DNA of 64,000 bases from Kappaphycus alvarezii (GCA_002205965.3 NADL03000506.1:310001-374000); one strand, 5' to 3'; shown: positions 42,110 through 51,141, counted from the first letter of the stretch. Notes: generated by a model from the sequence alone, not told the origin. Translations and numbers: made by a program.

Positions 42110-43549
42110 TCAAGGTACACCAACCAAACACGCAAAACTGCTACTTGCACTGCCCCTTGCTGTATCCCCCTCCAACCCCCTCGCGTCCTCACCAACCACG
42201 CCTGGCTTTCTCATCACAAGACACCTGTCAAACCCCTGGAAATCCTTCACAACCTTCACAAACTGCAAACCCACCGCCTCAAACACCTCCACCACCTCCA
42301 CCACCCTCCTCAAAGCTCCAACCTCCACGACAACCCACCCACCACCCACCACAACATCCCCAGCGCACGCCGCGACGCCCCGATACCCTTCCATACCATC
42401 CTCCCCCCCCACCAACGCGCCAATCGGATCGCCCTGAAACAGATCCCCGCCTCTCTCCACCTCCACCGCCGTCAAATACGGCGGATTACTCACAACCACA
42501 TCCACCACACCGCCTCCCAACCTCCGCGCCACCTCCTCAAATCGCATCTGTTCCACATGCACCACCGCACCCCCACCCACCCCTTCCGCCACATTCCTCC
42601 GCGCCACCTCCACAGCCTCACCGCATACATCAACTCCCAATCCCCATCCGCCCACCCCACCACCCTCCATCACCGCAATGATCAAATTCCCACAACCTGT
42701 CCCCAAATCCAACACACGCGCCTCAACACCGTCCTCGCCCGCCTTTACTCGCGCGTAGAATGCCTCACGCAGACATTGCGCCCCAATGGTGGCGATGAGC
42801 TCGGTGCTTTCTCGGGGTTGCATGGCATTGCGAGTAAAGTACCACCGGTCACAAAATAGGGATTGTGCTTGTTCATGGTGGAGACGTTTGCGCGGATGTT
42901 TTAAGCGACGGAGAGAGCGGGAGGCGGCGAGGGAATCGATACGATGGAAGAGGGTGAGAAATTTGGGGGGGATGCCGGGGGTGAGGTGAATGTTGTGAGG
43001 GGAGGGCAGGTGGAGACGGGGGATGCAGATGTAAAGGCCGTGGAGACGGAAGCCGGGAAGTGGCTTGGAGCGTGCGACGGTGCCGACGGCGGGGCAGTTC
43101 AGGGTGTGAAGGCGGTTGCGAAGGGTGGTGGCGGGGTGGGGAGAGAGAATGTGCAGGAGGGAGAGAGTGGTGGTAGAGGTGTGAAAGGTGCGTAGGAGAG
43201 TGGTGGAGAGGGTGTCGGGGAGAGAGTTTGGCGGGGGTGTGTGGTGGGTGAGCGCGAGGATGTGGTGCACGGGCTGTTGGGGGGTGAGGGAGAGGATGAC
43301 GGGGGAGGAGATCGGACGCGGGGGATGGGTTTGCACGGGGAGGTGAGCGGTTGCTGGGATCGCGGTCACCGGCTTGAGCCCAGTAAAGGGGATGCCAGGC
43401 GGTTTGTGGATGACTTCCAGCGTCGGGGAAGTGTGCAGGGTGTGGAGCGTGTTGGCGGCAGGGGATGGGACCAGGGGCGGAGGAGGGAAGCAGGACTCGG
43501 GATTTGGGATGGTGGAGATAATGGCAGAGGTCAGTCTAGTACAGGTCAT
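42110..43549 (-). CDS. PrmC/HemK-like methyltransferase with a pseudouridine-synthase-like N-terminal half
   Basis: 479 codons from an ATG, without introns. Residues 230-450 form an S-adenosylmethionine methyltransferase of the glutamine-modifying PrmC/HemK type. Evidence is PRESTEL (245-251, compare PR.(D/E)TE.L), DLGTGCG (281-287, the cofactor loop), SNPPY (354-358, the NPPY box that binds the target amide), LVGGEDGMEGYR (379-390) and FDRCLVMRK (440-448). PrmC-type enzymes methylate Gln in translation release factors. Residues 44-185 resemble an RluA-type pseudouridine synthase: LEVIHKPPGIPFTG at the start, then RNRLHTLNCPAVGT and LYICIPRLHLPSP, the usual end of that fold. The catalytic HRLD segment between them is not seen, so synthase activity is doubtful. 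The two halves also differ sharply in base skew. Confidence 0.75.
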   Translation of the reverse strand: MTCTRLTSAIISTIPNPESCFPPPPLVPSPAANTLHTLHTSPTLEVIHKPPGIPFTGLKPVTAIPATAHLPVQTHPPRPISSPVILSLTPQQPVHHILALTHHTPPPNSLPDTLSTTLLRTFHTSTTTLSLLHILSPHPATTLRNRLHTLNCPAVGTVARSKPLPGFRLHGLYICIPRLHLPSPHNIHLTPGIPPKFLTLFHRIDSLAASRSLRRLKHPRKRLHHEQAQSLFCDRWYFTRNAMQPRESTELIATIGAQCLREAFYARVKAGEDGVEARVLDLGTGCGNLIIAVMEGGGVGGWGLGVDVCGEAVEVARRNVAEGVGGGAVVHVEQMRFEEVARRLGGGVVDVVVSNPPYLTAVEVERGGDLFQGDPIGALVGGEDGMEGYRGVAACAGDVVVGGGWVVVEVGALRRVVEVVEVFEAVGLQFVKVVKDFQGFDRCLVMRKPGVVGEDARGLEGDTARGSASSSFACLVGVP

Positions 43550-43629
43550 CTTCGGTTGAGGAAGGTGTCTACAAAAAGACGTAGTGGTAGTGGCGGCGGA
43601 TTAATGTTCTTGATAATTTCTACCAAAGT

Positions 43630-44102
43630 TTAAAAGAGAGACCTGCGATCCGTACTGTACAGTATTGTACCCTCTAATAAATTAAATAAAAATAAAATTA
43701 TGCGCTGTACTATCTTGGCTCCGGATAATCGCCCTTCAAAATGTCTCTCTCTCATCGCTGGCGTTCTTGCTGTGCGTTTGTAACGCAAGTGTGATTGCTG
43801 TTGTAGCAAATTTCGGACGCACCGCGGCTTTACAGACATCTGAAGTGCTTTTACCAATCGAGCAGATCCAAGTTCTCCTTGTGATGCAGCTCTAATGATC
43901 CGTCGCTTCATAGCCTCTTTTAATTTTGATGGCCGTCCAGAGCTTTTTTTTTTCCATACCAGTTAGGGTCCTTAGTAAAGCGAGATATAACGTCTCTAGA
44001 CCTTCCAAGTTCCCTTGCGATAGCAGAGACCCTCCAGCACTCCGCATGATAGGCCAACATCTGCCCTTTTTCAAATGAGTTAAGGAACAGCTTATGCGGC
44101 AT
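43630..44102 (-). pseudogene. Tc1/mariner transposase N-terminus, frameshifted at a homopolymer
   Basis: An ATG at 44102 opens MPHKLFLNSFEKGQ, then a helix-turn-helix (SAIARELGRSRDVISRFTKD). A run of ten A on the coding strand (43944-43953) shifts the phase. The second frame (43911-43630) continues with MKRRIIRAAS...SARLVKAL and VRNLLQQQSHLRYKR, the second DNA-binding domain and linker. The catalytic DDE domain is absent. It binds inverted repeats in living relatives. Confidence 0.75.
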
Positions 44103-44177
44103 CTTTAAGGCTAGATCGATAGGTTGATTCTGTTCCTTGGTTATTGCAGATACTGTACTGCGGATGTTGTATTGCTA

Positions 44178-45713
44178 CAGTGCACGAAATGGTGATAAAT
44201 ACACCATCGGTGGGGGGGCCAAAAACGGTCCTTCAGTGAAGCTGCATTACTAGCCAGCTGCATTTTTAAAGTAGAATAAGGCGCTGAATCCGAATATGGA
44301 CTCCCAAGTAAAGAAAGATCAAACAGAAACAGGTTTTTCTTTAAAAAAACCGAAAGAAATTCGTTTCAGTACACGAAATTCTATATGACACACAGCAATG
44401 AAACGTTTACAAAAGAAAAACTAATACTTCGTAGCATCCCCCTTCTTTCTCAACTACTTCAATGAGACGCCTCGGAATCGAGTCGTACAGTTGGTGGAGG
44501 TAACCTTCACCAAGATTATCCCACACATCCAAAACCTTATTAGCGAGGTCCTCCACACACTTAAACTGCCTCCCATTTTCATAAACCTTCCGAGCCATCA
44601 AAACCCACACATTCTCAATAATGTTTATATCAGGGGACTTAGCCGGCTACTCCAAAGATTCAACGTTATGATCACGCAACCAATTCTTCGTGTAATTTGA
44701 GCGGTGTGGAGCAGCCCCATCTTGTTGAAATACCCAGTTTTCGCCCAATTTTTCTACCGCAAATGGCAGTAGCTCCTGTTGAAGTATTTCACAGTACGAC
44801 ACGGAGTCAACTTTGCCTTTGCAGTTAAACAAAAACGAAACTCCATGATACGATATTGCACCCCATAACATCACTGATTCCCCCCTTGCTGACGTGTAGA
44901 CAACATACGCTCATCTATCCTGAGGTCATGCCACTAACTTGCTAAACTATCTGGCCCGTCCAAGTTGATTACTGCCCTTTCTGCAGCATCTCCTTTGCCC
45001 AGCCAAGCCTTGTGTCTTTATGCCTTTGTAACATTGATGGATGCTTCCACATTTTTTTGTACTTCAAATGCGGCGCTTCATTCAATATCTGCTGTACTCT
45101 TCGCACTCCGACGGGTAATTCAAGAGCGCTTTGGAGCTCCCTCGCTGACTTTTCACCCTTGGCGGCCACTCACAGTCGTCGACGAATCTGGCGTTTCGCA
45201 ATTTTTCTGCGTTCCGTGAGACTTGCGGGAGTCAACTACTTTCGGGCGCTTGAGAAATTCTTGGACTGCTCCGGGGGACCGATTCAAACGACGAGAAATT
45301 TCTCTGACGGTCACGCACTCAGGGCACAAAGCCAAGATCTGACTTTTTTCAAATTGAGTGAGTAACTTTCCCCGGGGCACATTGCTGCCATGAACTGAGG
45401 TTTTGGCATTGGGGGGGAAAGGTCTGGATTTATACTATTTATTTGTGCAAACAGTTTCGAGTGTATCCCCTTTTCCCGCCATCTGTATACTTTTGAATAG
45501 CTTGTGCCTTATAGAATTTCGTGTACTTAAACGAACTTCATTCGATTTTTTAAAGAAAAAACCGTTTCTGTTTGATCTACCTTTACTTGGAGTCCATATT
45601 CGGATTCAGCCCCTTACTTTACTTCATAAGTGCAGCTGACTAGTAATGCAGCCTCACTGAAGGACCGTTTTTGGCCCCCTCCGATGGTGTATTTATAACA
45701 ATTTCGTGAACTG
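44178..45713 (-). mobile_element. Tc1/mariner element 2, complete with about 205-bp inverted repeats
   Basis: The terminal inverted repeats are 44178-44384 and 45511-45713, roughly 90 percent alike by eye, starting CAG(T)(G/T)CACGAAAT. The TA target duplication is at 44176-44177 and 45714-45715. The element is 1536 bp and contains one decayed transposase on minus. Both repeats carry a GGGGCCAAAAACGG-type block near the outer end. Long inverted repeats of this size are known in some Tc1-like families. Confidence 0.85.
44407..45380 (-). pseudogene. Tc1/mariner transposase, full length but broken
   Basis: Minus-strand frames in order: PRGKLLTQFEKSQI (start codon eroded to GTG at 45380), VREISRRLNRSPGAVQEFL (helix-turn-helix), SARELQSALELPVGVRRVQQIL (second DNA-binding fold), LGWAKEMLQ, MMLWGAISYHG, WVFQQDGAAPHRS (second catalytic Asp) and SPDINIIENVW (third acidic residue). 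There are two frameshifts and an in-frame TAG near 44645, so no active enzyme is made. C-terminal words YDSIPRRLIEVVE finish close to the inverted repeat. The family assignment is secure. Confidence 0.85.
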
Positions 45714-45984
45714 TACTTATTCAACAGTTTGAGCAAGAATAAAACGCTCATCTGGCGAAAAACGGGTGTATTGGTCCGACTTTAGCTATATTTATTGCCA
45801 GGTCCTTTCGGTTTAATTTGCGCACGATGTCTCCCAAAATATTAAATTTTTTAGAACTCCGTTTTCTTAGTTAGACTAATCTTTAAAAGTATTACTCCTG
45901 TACAGGAAATCATGTGTGAAACTTAAAATACGTCTAACGGTGTTTCAAATCAGGCCACCCGTCGTATATTTATTGCCACCACTG

Positions 45985-46768
45985 TAACGGCTATTCTATG
46001 CAGTGAACTTTGGGCTCCTTACATCTCAAGTAGAAGCCTGTCAGTACGGTATTTTTACAGAACCGCAGTTTAACTGAATCGAGGGTTTGGGTAAAGTGGG
46101 TCAAAATATTTCTTTTTTTGAAAAATTAATTCTGCTCGCAATGGGTTCCTGATACTTGTAACAAGAATATGCCTACTACCATTTAGAATTTGTACCAAGG
46201 TTCAGAACCAATAACAAATGAGAACTGCACCAATGAATGATTTTGTGATGACCCCAGTGTTCTTCTACTAGCCGCATATCAGGCCACTTCTGGGTCATAG
46301 TAAGGAAAAAATCACAAAAAGATTATTATTGTGTCTGTAGTACTGAGGGGCGAGGGCAACTAGATAGCTTTTGCAAAATTCCATCATATTTATTAAAAAT
46401 CCTAAAACAGCGCAATTACAGTGAATCAAAAATTTATAATTGCTGTATTACGCCACGTATTGTGTCCCTGAATTTAAGTCACAGGTGTTGAAGCTCTAAA
46501 GAACCTGAACCTGAACGGAACCTAAACACTGCCTTCACTCCCTGATTTTAAACTGAGATACACGTGTACCCTAACGATGATAAGAGAGAAATGGGGACCT
46601 TAAATGGATAAATGAAGTGAGGGGACCTTTCGGGCCCGCCGACCTACGTGCTATTGGTGGGTTGGGAAAAGCGACGTTAGTTAATCATCATCGCTGTGTA
46701 CTTCCGGACGTAAGGGGAGACCGTCGCCATCAGATTCTCGTATTCGCGTGTAGGGCTGGCGCCGCGCC
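45985..46768. other. No gene recognised, AT-rich
   Basis: Nothing recognised. It follows the right end of Tc1/mariner element 1. Confidence 0.5.
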
Positions 46769-47389
46769 TTAGGGCGATGTAGTGATAAACGTGCTGAGGA
46801 CGGCTTGCGCTTCGTGTCCCAGTTGACGGTAGACATCGATGGCGGCGGCGCGCATATCGATACCCTCAGCGGCGCATAGGTCGTCGTACGTTCGGTGCTT
46901 CCGCTTCTCGGCGGCGTCGAGCACGGTCTGGGCCCGGTTGCGGTACGTGGAGGAGTGAGGGCTTACAATTGTGACTTCGATTCCTTGAGGCTTAGGGGCG
47001 AGGGCAGCGTCGTCGATGACCAGGTCGAGAAGGCGGCGCTCGGAGGGTTCCTTGTGGAGATCGGCTGCGAACGCCTTTTCTCGGTAGACGTTCACCGAGA
47101 GCTTAGAATCTCTGAGCAGATTTTAAAGGAGGTCTCTGAGGCCATTGTGGCGCCTGACGGCACCCACTCCGCCGGTAAATACGGAGGCGTAGTGTCCTTG
47201 TGCGTCGAGATTCGGTATGGGCCTGTAGGCACCTCTTGCACATACCGGGCAGCGTTCGGAGGCGGAGAAAAGCGTGTTTCCCAAGCGTATATCGACCATG
47301 GTGCACCATATGGCTGGGGCGGCATAGTCTTCCCTAAAGGTACTTGGGAGAGCAGCGAAGGGGGCGGTGGCGATGGTGTACTGACACAA
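46769..47389 (-). pseudogene. Non-LTR retrotransposon, variant subfamily, best copy
   Basis: The minus strand holds TMVDIRLGNTLFSASERCPV, LDAQGHYAS and GAVRRHNGLRDLL (47389-47123), the zinc motif of this family with CPVC, D..GH and RRHN. In another phase VYREKAFAADLHKEPSERRL, LDLVIDDAALAP and IEVTIVSPHSSTYRNRAQ follow (47095-46940), then a helical tail YRQLGHEAQAVLSTFI and a stop. One phase change separates the two halves. The ADLH..P...R.LDL.IDD and VTIVS.HS..YR.R blocks define a subfamily shared with 35261-35890 and 39345-39525. Confidence 0.65.
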
Positions 47390-47499
47390 GAAAGACGGCT
47401 AGGGGAGGTGGATGAAGATTGTCAGACAGACTGAGCGTGCGTCGGGTTTCTTTGTGCATATGTGCTAGAATATCTTTTTGCAGGTGGGCAGAAGGTCAA

Positions 47500-48183
47500 A
47501 AAACCGCAGAAGCAAGCCCAAGTAAGCAGCTTTTACAACAGGAAAGGTTTTTATGCGCTACCCGATCAGGCCGTGTGGATTCCAAATACCGCTTTCTCTG
47601 CTACTCTGCGCGTTGCCTAGGTTCCACCCATGATGCCCGAGCACATAGCGTTTCAAGCCTTGCACATTATCTCGGACAGGGCAGACTCTCCGACGAGCTT
47701 TGGATTGCGGGAGACGAAGCGTATGTATGCAGTAATTTTCTAATCACACCTGTGCCGGCCAGCGAGGCTGCCGAGCATGAAGATGGCTTTTAACTTTTTT
47801 TTTCGTCATTGCGCATGCATGTAGAGCAGGCATTCGGAATAATGGTCGCAAGATGGAGTATCCTCTCCAAGCCTTTGCCTTTTGATTTGGCCAAGTCAAC
47901 ACGAGTGATCGCATTAATTATGAAGCTTCACAACTTTTGCATCGATAATGCGTCGAAAAAGGTCTATGAGCGAGATGAAGACGATATGCGGGCACTGTAC
48001 CGCGAGAGCGTAGTGTGGTATAAAGCCGCCCATTGCGTGTTTGTTGATATCGTATCTTCAAATGGCATGATATCTGCGGTTGAGAGGCTCACACAGGACG
48101 ACTCAAAGAGGGCTCGGTTGATTGATATTGTCAGAAGAAGTGGAGCGCAAAGAACTCCTGTGGTGAGAGCTCATCTGCGCTGA
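47500..48183 (+). pseudogene. PIF/Harbinger transposase catalytic domain with one in-frame stop
   Basis: A DDE_Tnp_4-type transposase. Plus strand: DSKYRFLCYSARCLGSTHDA (first Asp), LSDELWIAGDEAYVCS (second Asp), HEDGF, then a TAA at 47791-47793, then in the same phase SSLRMHVEQAFGIMVARWSIL (catalytic Glu) and VIALIMKLHNFCID. The C-terminal part has DDSKRARLIDIVRR and stops at 48183. So a single TAA separates the second Asp from the Glu. Upstream of about 47560 other phases hold matching N-terminal words, indicating further frameshifts. Harbinger elements also need a Myb/SANT-like partner protein, and candidates lie on minus at 49741-51141. Confidence 0.75.
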
Positions 48184-48319
48184 TTTTTCTTCAGCTAGTA
48201 AACACTCCGGACCATCTTTTGCTGTCACCACCACTCGCATACCTATTTCTGCCAATTCCCTTAGCACTTCTGCAATAAGAGCTAGCTCACCGCCGCAATC
48301 TACTCGGGAAATTAACCTC

Positions 48320-49330
48320 TGCCCCCCGTCCCTCGTGATTCAACCGCCTCCACTAATGCCTGCCCCTCTCCCACCGGCCGAGACCCGTTCGAACGTACCG
48401 CCGAGGCTTAAGCATCTTTGCCCAGCGGCCTAGACCCGGCGCCAATTCCCATACAGAATCAAGCACCATCTTCTGCCTTTCCATGACCCGTTCCCCGCTC
48501 CGCTTCAAATCAAAACGCACTACTGCCACGCCGAAGCAACAACGCCAAACTTACACCGCCGAACGCGCCGTCCCCTTGCTCGCCCGCCAAGGCTCAAACT
48601 TGGTGCGCAATCTTTTTGCTGTATGGCAATAGGTGGCACCTAGTGGTCAGAGGCCAGGGGCACGGCACAGTCGCTGTGCCAGTCGTTGTGCCGTGTTTCT
48701 GGCAGATGTGGGAAACAATGATCCCTCAACTCTCAAAAAGTCCCCCGCGACGCTAAGCTCTCAGCGAAGAGAAGACTACAGCGACGCACAGCCTTCGGCG
48801 TCATTCTCATTGCATCTCGTAAGGCCCTGGCCGAGATTTCTAACGACCGTCGCCACGCTCCTCGCAACTCCATCAAAGTCACAGATTCTGCCCCTACCAT
48901 TCAATTCATTCAAAGCGGGTTGCTCCCATGCCAACCGCCCCTCACCTTCAGCCGACACACGGTACCGATCACGCTCCTCAAACTCACCTTCATGCTCAGC
49001 CAGTCCGCTGCAATGAACCTTTGCTTCCCCGTCCCTCGTGACTCATCCGTCTCCACTGATGCCTCCTCCGCTCTCACTGTCGATGACCTATCCGGCCATA
49101 ACCCCAAGGCCTAAGCAACCTTGCCCCGCGCCCAACACCAGCCGCCGCTTCCAGCGCAGATTCAAGCACCCTCTCCTGCCTTACTTCGACCCATTCCCGA
49201 CTCCTATTCAACACATCGAATCGAATCACTACCATGCCTAAACCACACCACCAAACTTACACCGACGAAAGCGCAGACACCTTGCTCAGCTGCGAATGAA
49301 CAACCTTGGTGCACAATTACTGTCCGGTAC
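48320..49330 (+). repeat. Diverged tandem duplication, period about 690 bp
   Basis: 48320-48640 and 49020-49330 share CCGTCCCTCGTGA, CTAAGCA(T/A)CTTGCCC, AGA(A/T)TCAAGCACC and CCAAACTTACACCG in the same order, with roughly two-thirds identity by eye. Both begin after CTTTGC or CTCTGC and end at (T/G)GGTGC(G/A)CAAT. It is not coding in any consistent frame. Confidence 0.65.
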
Positions 49331-49740
49331 CTCTGTCTGCTAGGTGCACAATCTCCCGCAGCCGCTTCCCGCTCAGGCTCAAATACCCCCGGCTGCTTCA
49401 TTTGAGCCCCGTCCTGAATCCGCTTTAAAATAATAAAAAAATCCGCCTCCACGCCGAAGTTACACTGGCGAAGCTACATTACTGACAGCGTCATTTCGAC
49501 ACACGAAATTAATTTCGGTCAGGAAATCGGCATTTATCATGCTTGCAAGAGAATGAGTAGGAGGAGGGTTCTTCACGAGTGCTGAGACCTACGCCTATAC
49601 CAAGCAACAGTATTGCACTTGCACATCCGACTACTTTTGACGAATAGAGTTTTCTGCCGAGCATTTTAAGCTCGGCAGAAAACTTTTAAGCTCGGCAAAA
49701 AAATCTTTTCATCAGAATTAGTCTGATATTGAAGTAGGGA
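49331..49740. other. No gene recognised
   Basis: A short gap. A direct repeat CTTTTAAGCTCGGCA-like appears near 49660-49700. Confidence 0.4.
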
Positions 49741-50355
49741 CTATCCTTTCTCTGGTGCTTGTCCGCATTTTTTCAATTCATCGCTGGAGACCCCGCAAAT
49801 TTGCCAGTATATTTCTATAATCTCCTTTTCCTCGGTGCTCGCGATTTCATTTCGTTCCAAATGTTGGAATCCTCGGACAGTTTCGTTGATATCCCGAACT
49901 ATCTGGGTCCTCTCCCTTTGCCGCTTAAATTCTTTCTCGCTTTCCACATCATTATTTTGTTTGGTTAGAATGTTGGCCAAACCTGAAAGAGTAGCTACAA
50001 AGCCTTCGAACTGCGTTTTCGTCAATAAGCGGTCACCGGTTGTTTTCCGCTTTGCAGATGAGCTACCACCACATGAGAAGTTAGTCGATATATCATCCAT
50101 TGCCTCACCTAAACCGGGGAATCCTTCCTCGTAGCCAAGAAGGTCAACATTTCCAACCATCTTCGTTGTCAGTTCTACAAATTCTGTATCGACAAATGCA
50201 ATTCCACAGCCTGCAACTGTAAAAAGCAGTAAAAAAAGCTTCGATAAAGAAGTCAGCTGCCCACCAGAGATGCAAGGAAGAAAATCAGCGAACCGCTCAG
50301 GATCATTCTGCCCAGAACGATTCCACTTATCCAAAACCTCGGTTTTTTGCTTCAC
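49741..50355 (-). CDS. Hypothetical protein, C-terminal part
   Basis: 204 codons beginning at a GTG that directly follows a stop in frame, so it is not a complete gene by itself. It overlaps the upstream frame (50327-50629) by 29 bases near a run of six A, and a one-base shift would join them into one protein reading ...GPFLRLERGEAK, then TEVLDKWNRSGQND. The WNRSGQND..RFADF word resembles a motif in transposon-associated Myb/SANT-type proteins, which is only an impression. There is one hydrophobic stretch (LSKLFLLLFTVAGCGIAFV) and a Lys/Arg/Glu-rich, probably coiled, C-terminal half. Confidence 0.35.
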   Translation of the reverse strand: MKQKTEVLDKWNRSGQNDPERFADFLPCISGGQLTSLSKLFLLLFTVAGCGIAFVDTEFVELTTKMVGNVDLLGYEEGFPGLGEAMDDISTNFSCGGSSSAKRKTTGDRLLTKTQFEGFVATLSGLANILTKQNNDVESEKEFKRQRERTQIVRDINETVRGFQHLERNEIASTEEKEIIEIYWQICGVSSDELKKCGQAPEKG

Positions 50356-50629
50356 CTCTCTCTAATCTGAGAAAAGGACCACTTATATCAACCGATGGAT
50401 GGCTGTTGATATTAATGCAGTCCAAAATTCCACTAAAGTCTCTGTTGGGCTTATAATCAAGGCTGTTAAATTCTGGTGCAATTATTGATGTCCAGAACGA
50501 ATCCCTGGAAGCCCTTATGTCAAGTTCTGTTCTTGTGAGCTCCATTTCAGATCCACGCAATGCATTGCAGCATTTCTCATTTTCCTTAAGCATAGCAAAT
50601 AATCTACCGTGCTCAGAAAGAGAAAACAA
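50327..50629 (-). CDS. Hypothetical protein, middle part
   Basis: A 100-codon frame without a convincing start (first ATG at residue 13). It contains RDSFWTSIIAPEFNS, then YKPNRDFSGILDCINI. No family is recognised with confidence. It lies between the frames at 50671-51141 and 49741-50355, each in a different phase, and the three probably derive from one gene that is spliced or broken. Confidence 0.35.
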   Translation of the reverse strand: MFSLSEHGRLFAMLKENEKCCNALRGSEMELTRTELDIRASRDSFWTSIIAPEFNSLDYKPNRDFSGILDCININSHPSVDISGPFLRLERGEAKNRGFG

Positions 50630-50670
50630 ATTGAATCACTACTAGTTAAATCAATTGAAAGCGGTATCGC

Positions 50671-51111
50671 TTAGGATTGATCTGGTCTCAGCTTGTCCGA
50701 TTGATTTCTTTGTTTGTTAGGCGTTTTGCGAGTTGTCCGAGTCGATCTTCCATGAAATGTTGAGTCAAGTTGTTCGAATGTAATTTTTGGAAGAACAGGA
50801 GCTCTCCCTAATGTTGCCTTAAAGTTTTGAAACTTCCAACATGCAGGGTTAGCTGCCAATATTTCATCATGTGTCTTTCCCTCCTTGACCTGGTTGTAGA
50901 CGTGAATGCTACATGCCGCAACAAGCATAACATTTGAGAGCCTTTTTGATGCCCGGCCCCACTGCTCGCATATTGCTCGCAGCTCTGGTACGTTTTGTTT
51001 TTTGAAAAACATGTAGGTAAGTGGCAGTTGCTCTTCTGCTTCTTCCTGCTGGCCTTTTCTCTCAACTTCCAGTTTGCCTCGTTGACACTGACTGTTGTTC
51101 CTGTCTGCCAT
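50671..51111 (-). CDS. Hypothetical DNA-binding-like protein, N-terminal part
   Basis: I choose the ATG at 51111 (MADRNNSQ), giving 146 codons; two upstream in-frame ATGs also exist, at 51120 and a few codons earlier. It is helical and charged, with ANPACWKFQNFKATLGRAPVLP, then a basic tail (RSTRTTRKTPNKQRNQ) suited to DNA binding. The ACWKF..F...L pattern recalls the trihelix/NAM-like region of Harbinger partner proteins, but weakly. It lies convergent with the Harbinger transposase 3 kb away. Confidence 0.35.
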   Translation of the reverse strand: MADRNNSQCQRGKLEVERKGQQEEAEEQLPLTYMFFKKQNVPELRAICEQWGRASKRLSNVMLVAACSIHVYNQVKEGKTHDEILAANPACWKFQNFKATLGRAPVLPKITFEQLDSTFHGRSTRTTRKTPNKQRNQSDKLRPDQS

Positions 51112-51141
51112 GGTTAGCATGAGATCGAACAGAGGCGACAA

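Larger units (their letters stand above)
43630..45984 (-). mobile_element. Tc1/mariner element 1, 3'-truncated and split by element 2
   Basis: The right end is at 45984, where the inward sequence on minus reads CAGTGGTGGCAATAAATAT next to a TA (45985-45986), a typical Tc1/mariner terminus. The transposase start lies at 44102. Element 2 with its TA duplication (44176-45715) sits between them. Removing it leaves about 340 bases from the terminus to the start codon, a normal distance. The other end is missing beyond 43630, where only the N-terminal third of the transposase is left. This is an inference from nesting geometry. Confidence 0.55.

Noticed and set aside
50327-50355. A run of six A in an overlap, considered as a programmed frameshift site
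   Set aside because: The slip needed is +1 (or -2), not the -1 shift that an A-AAA-AAC heptamer supports. An ordinary indel or an intron is simpler.
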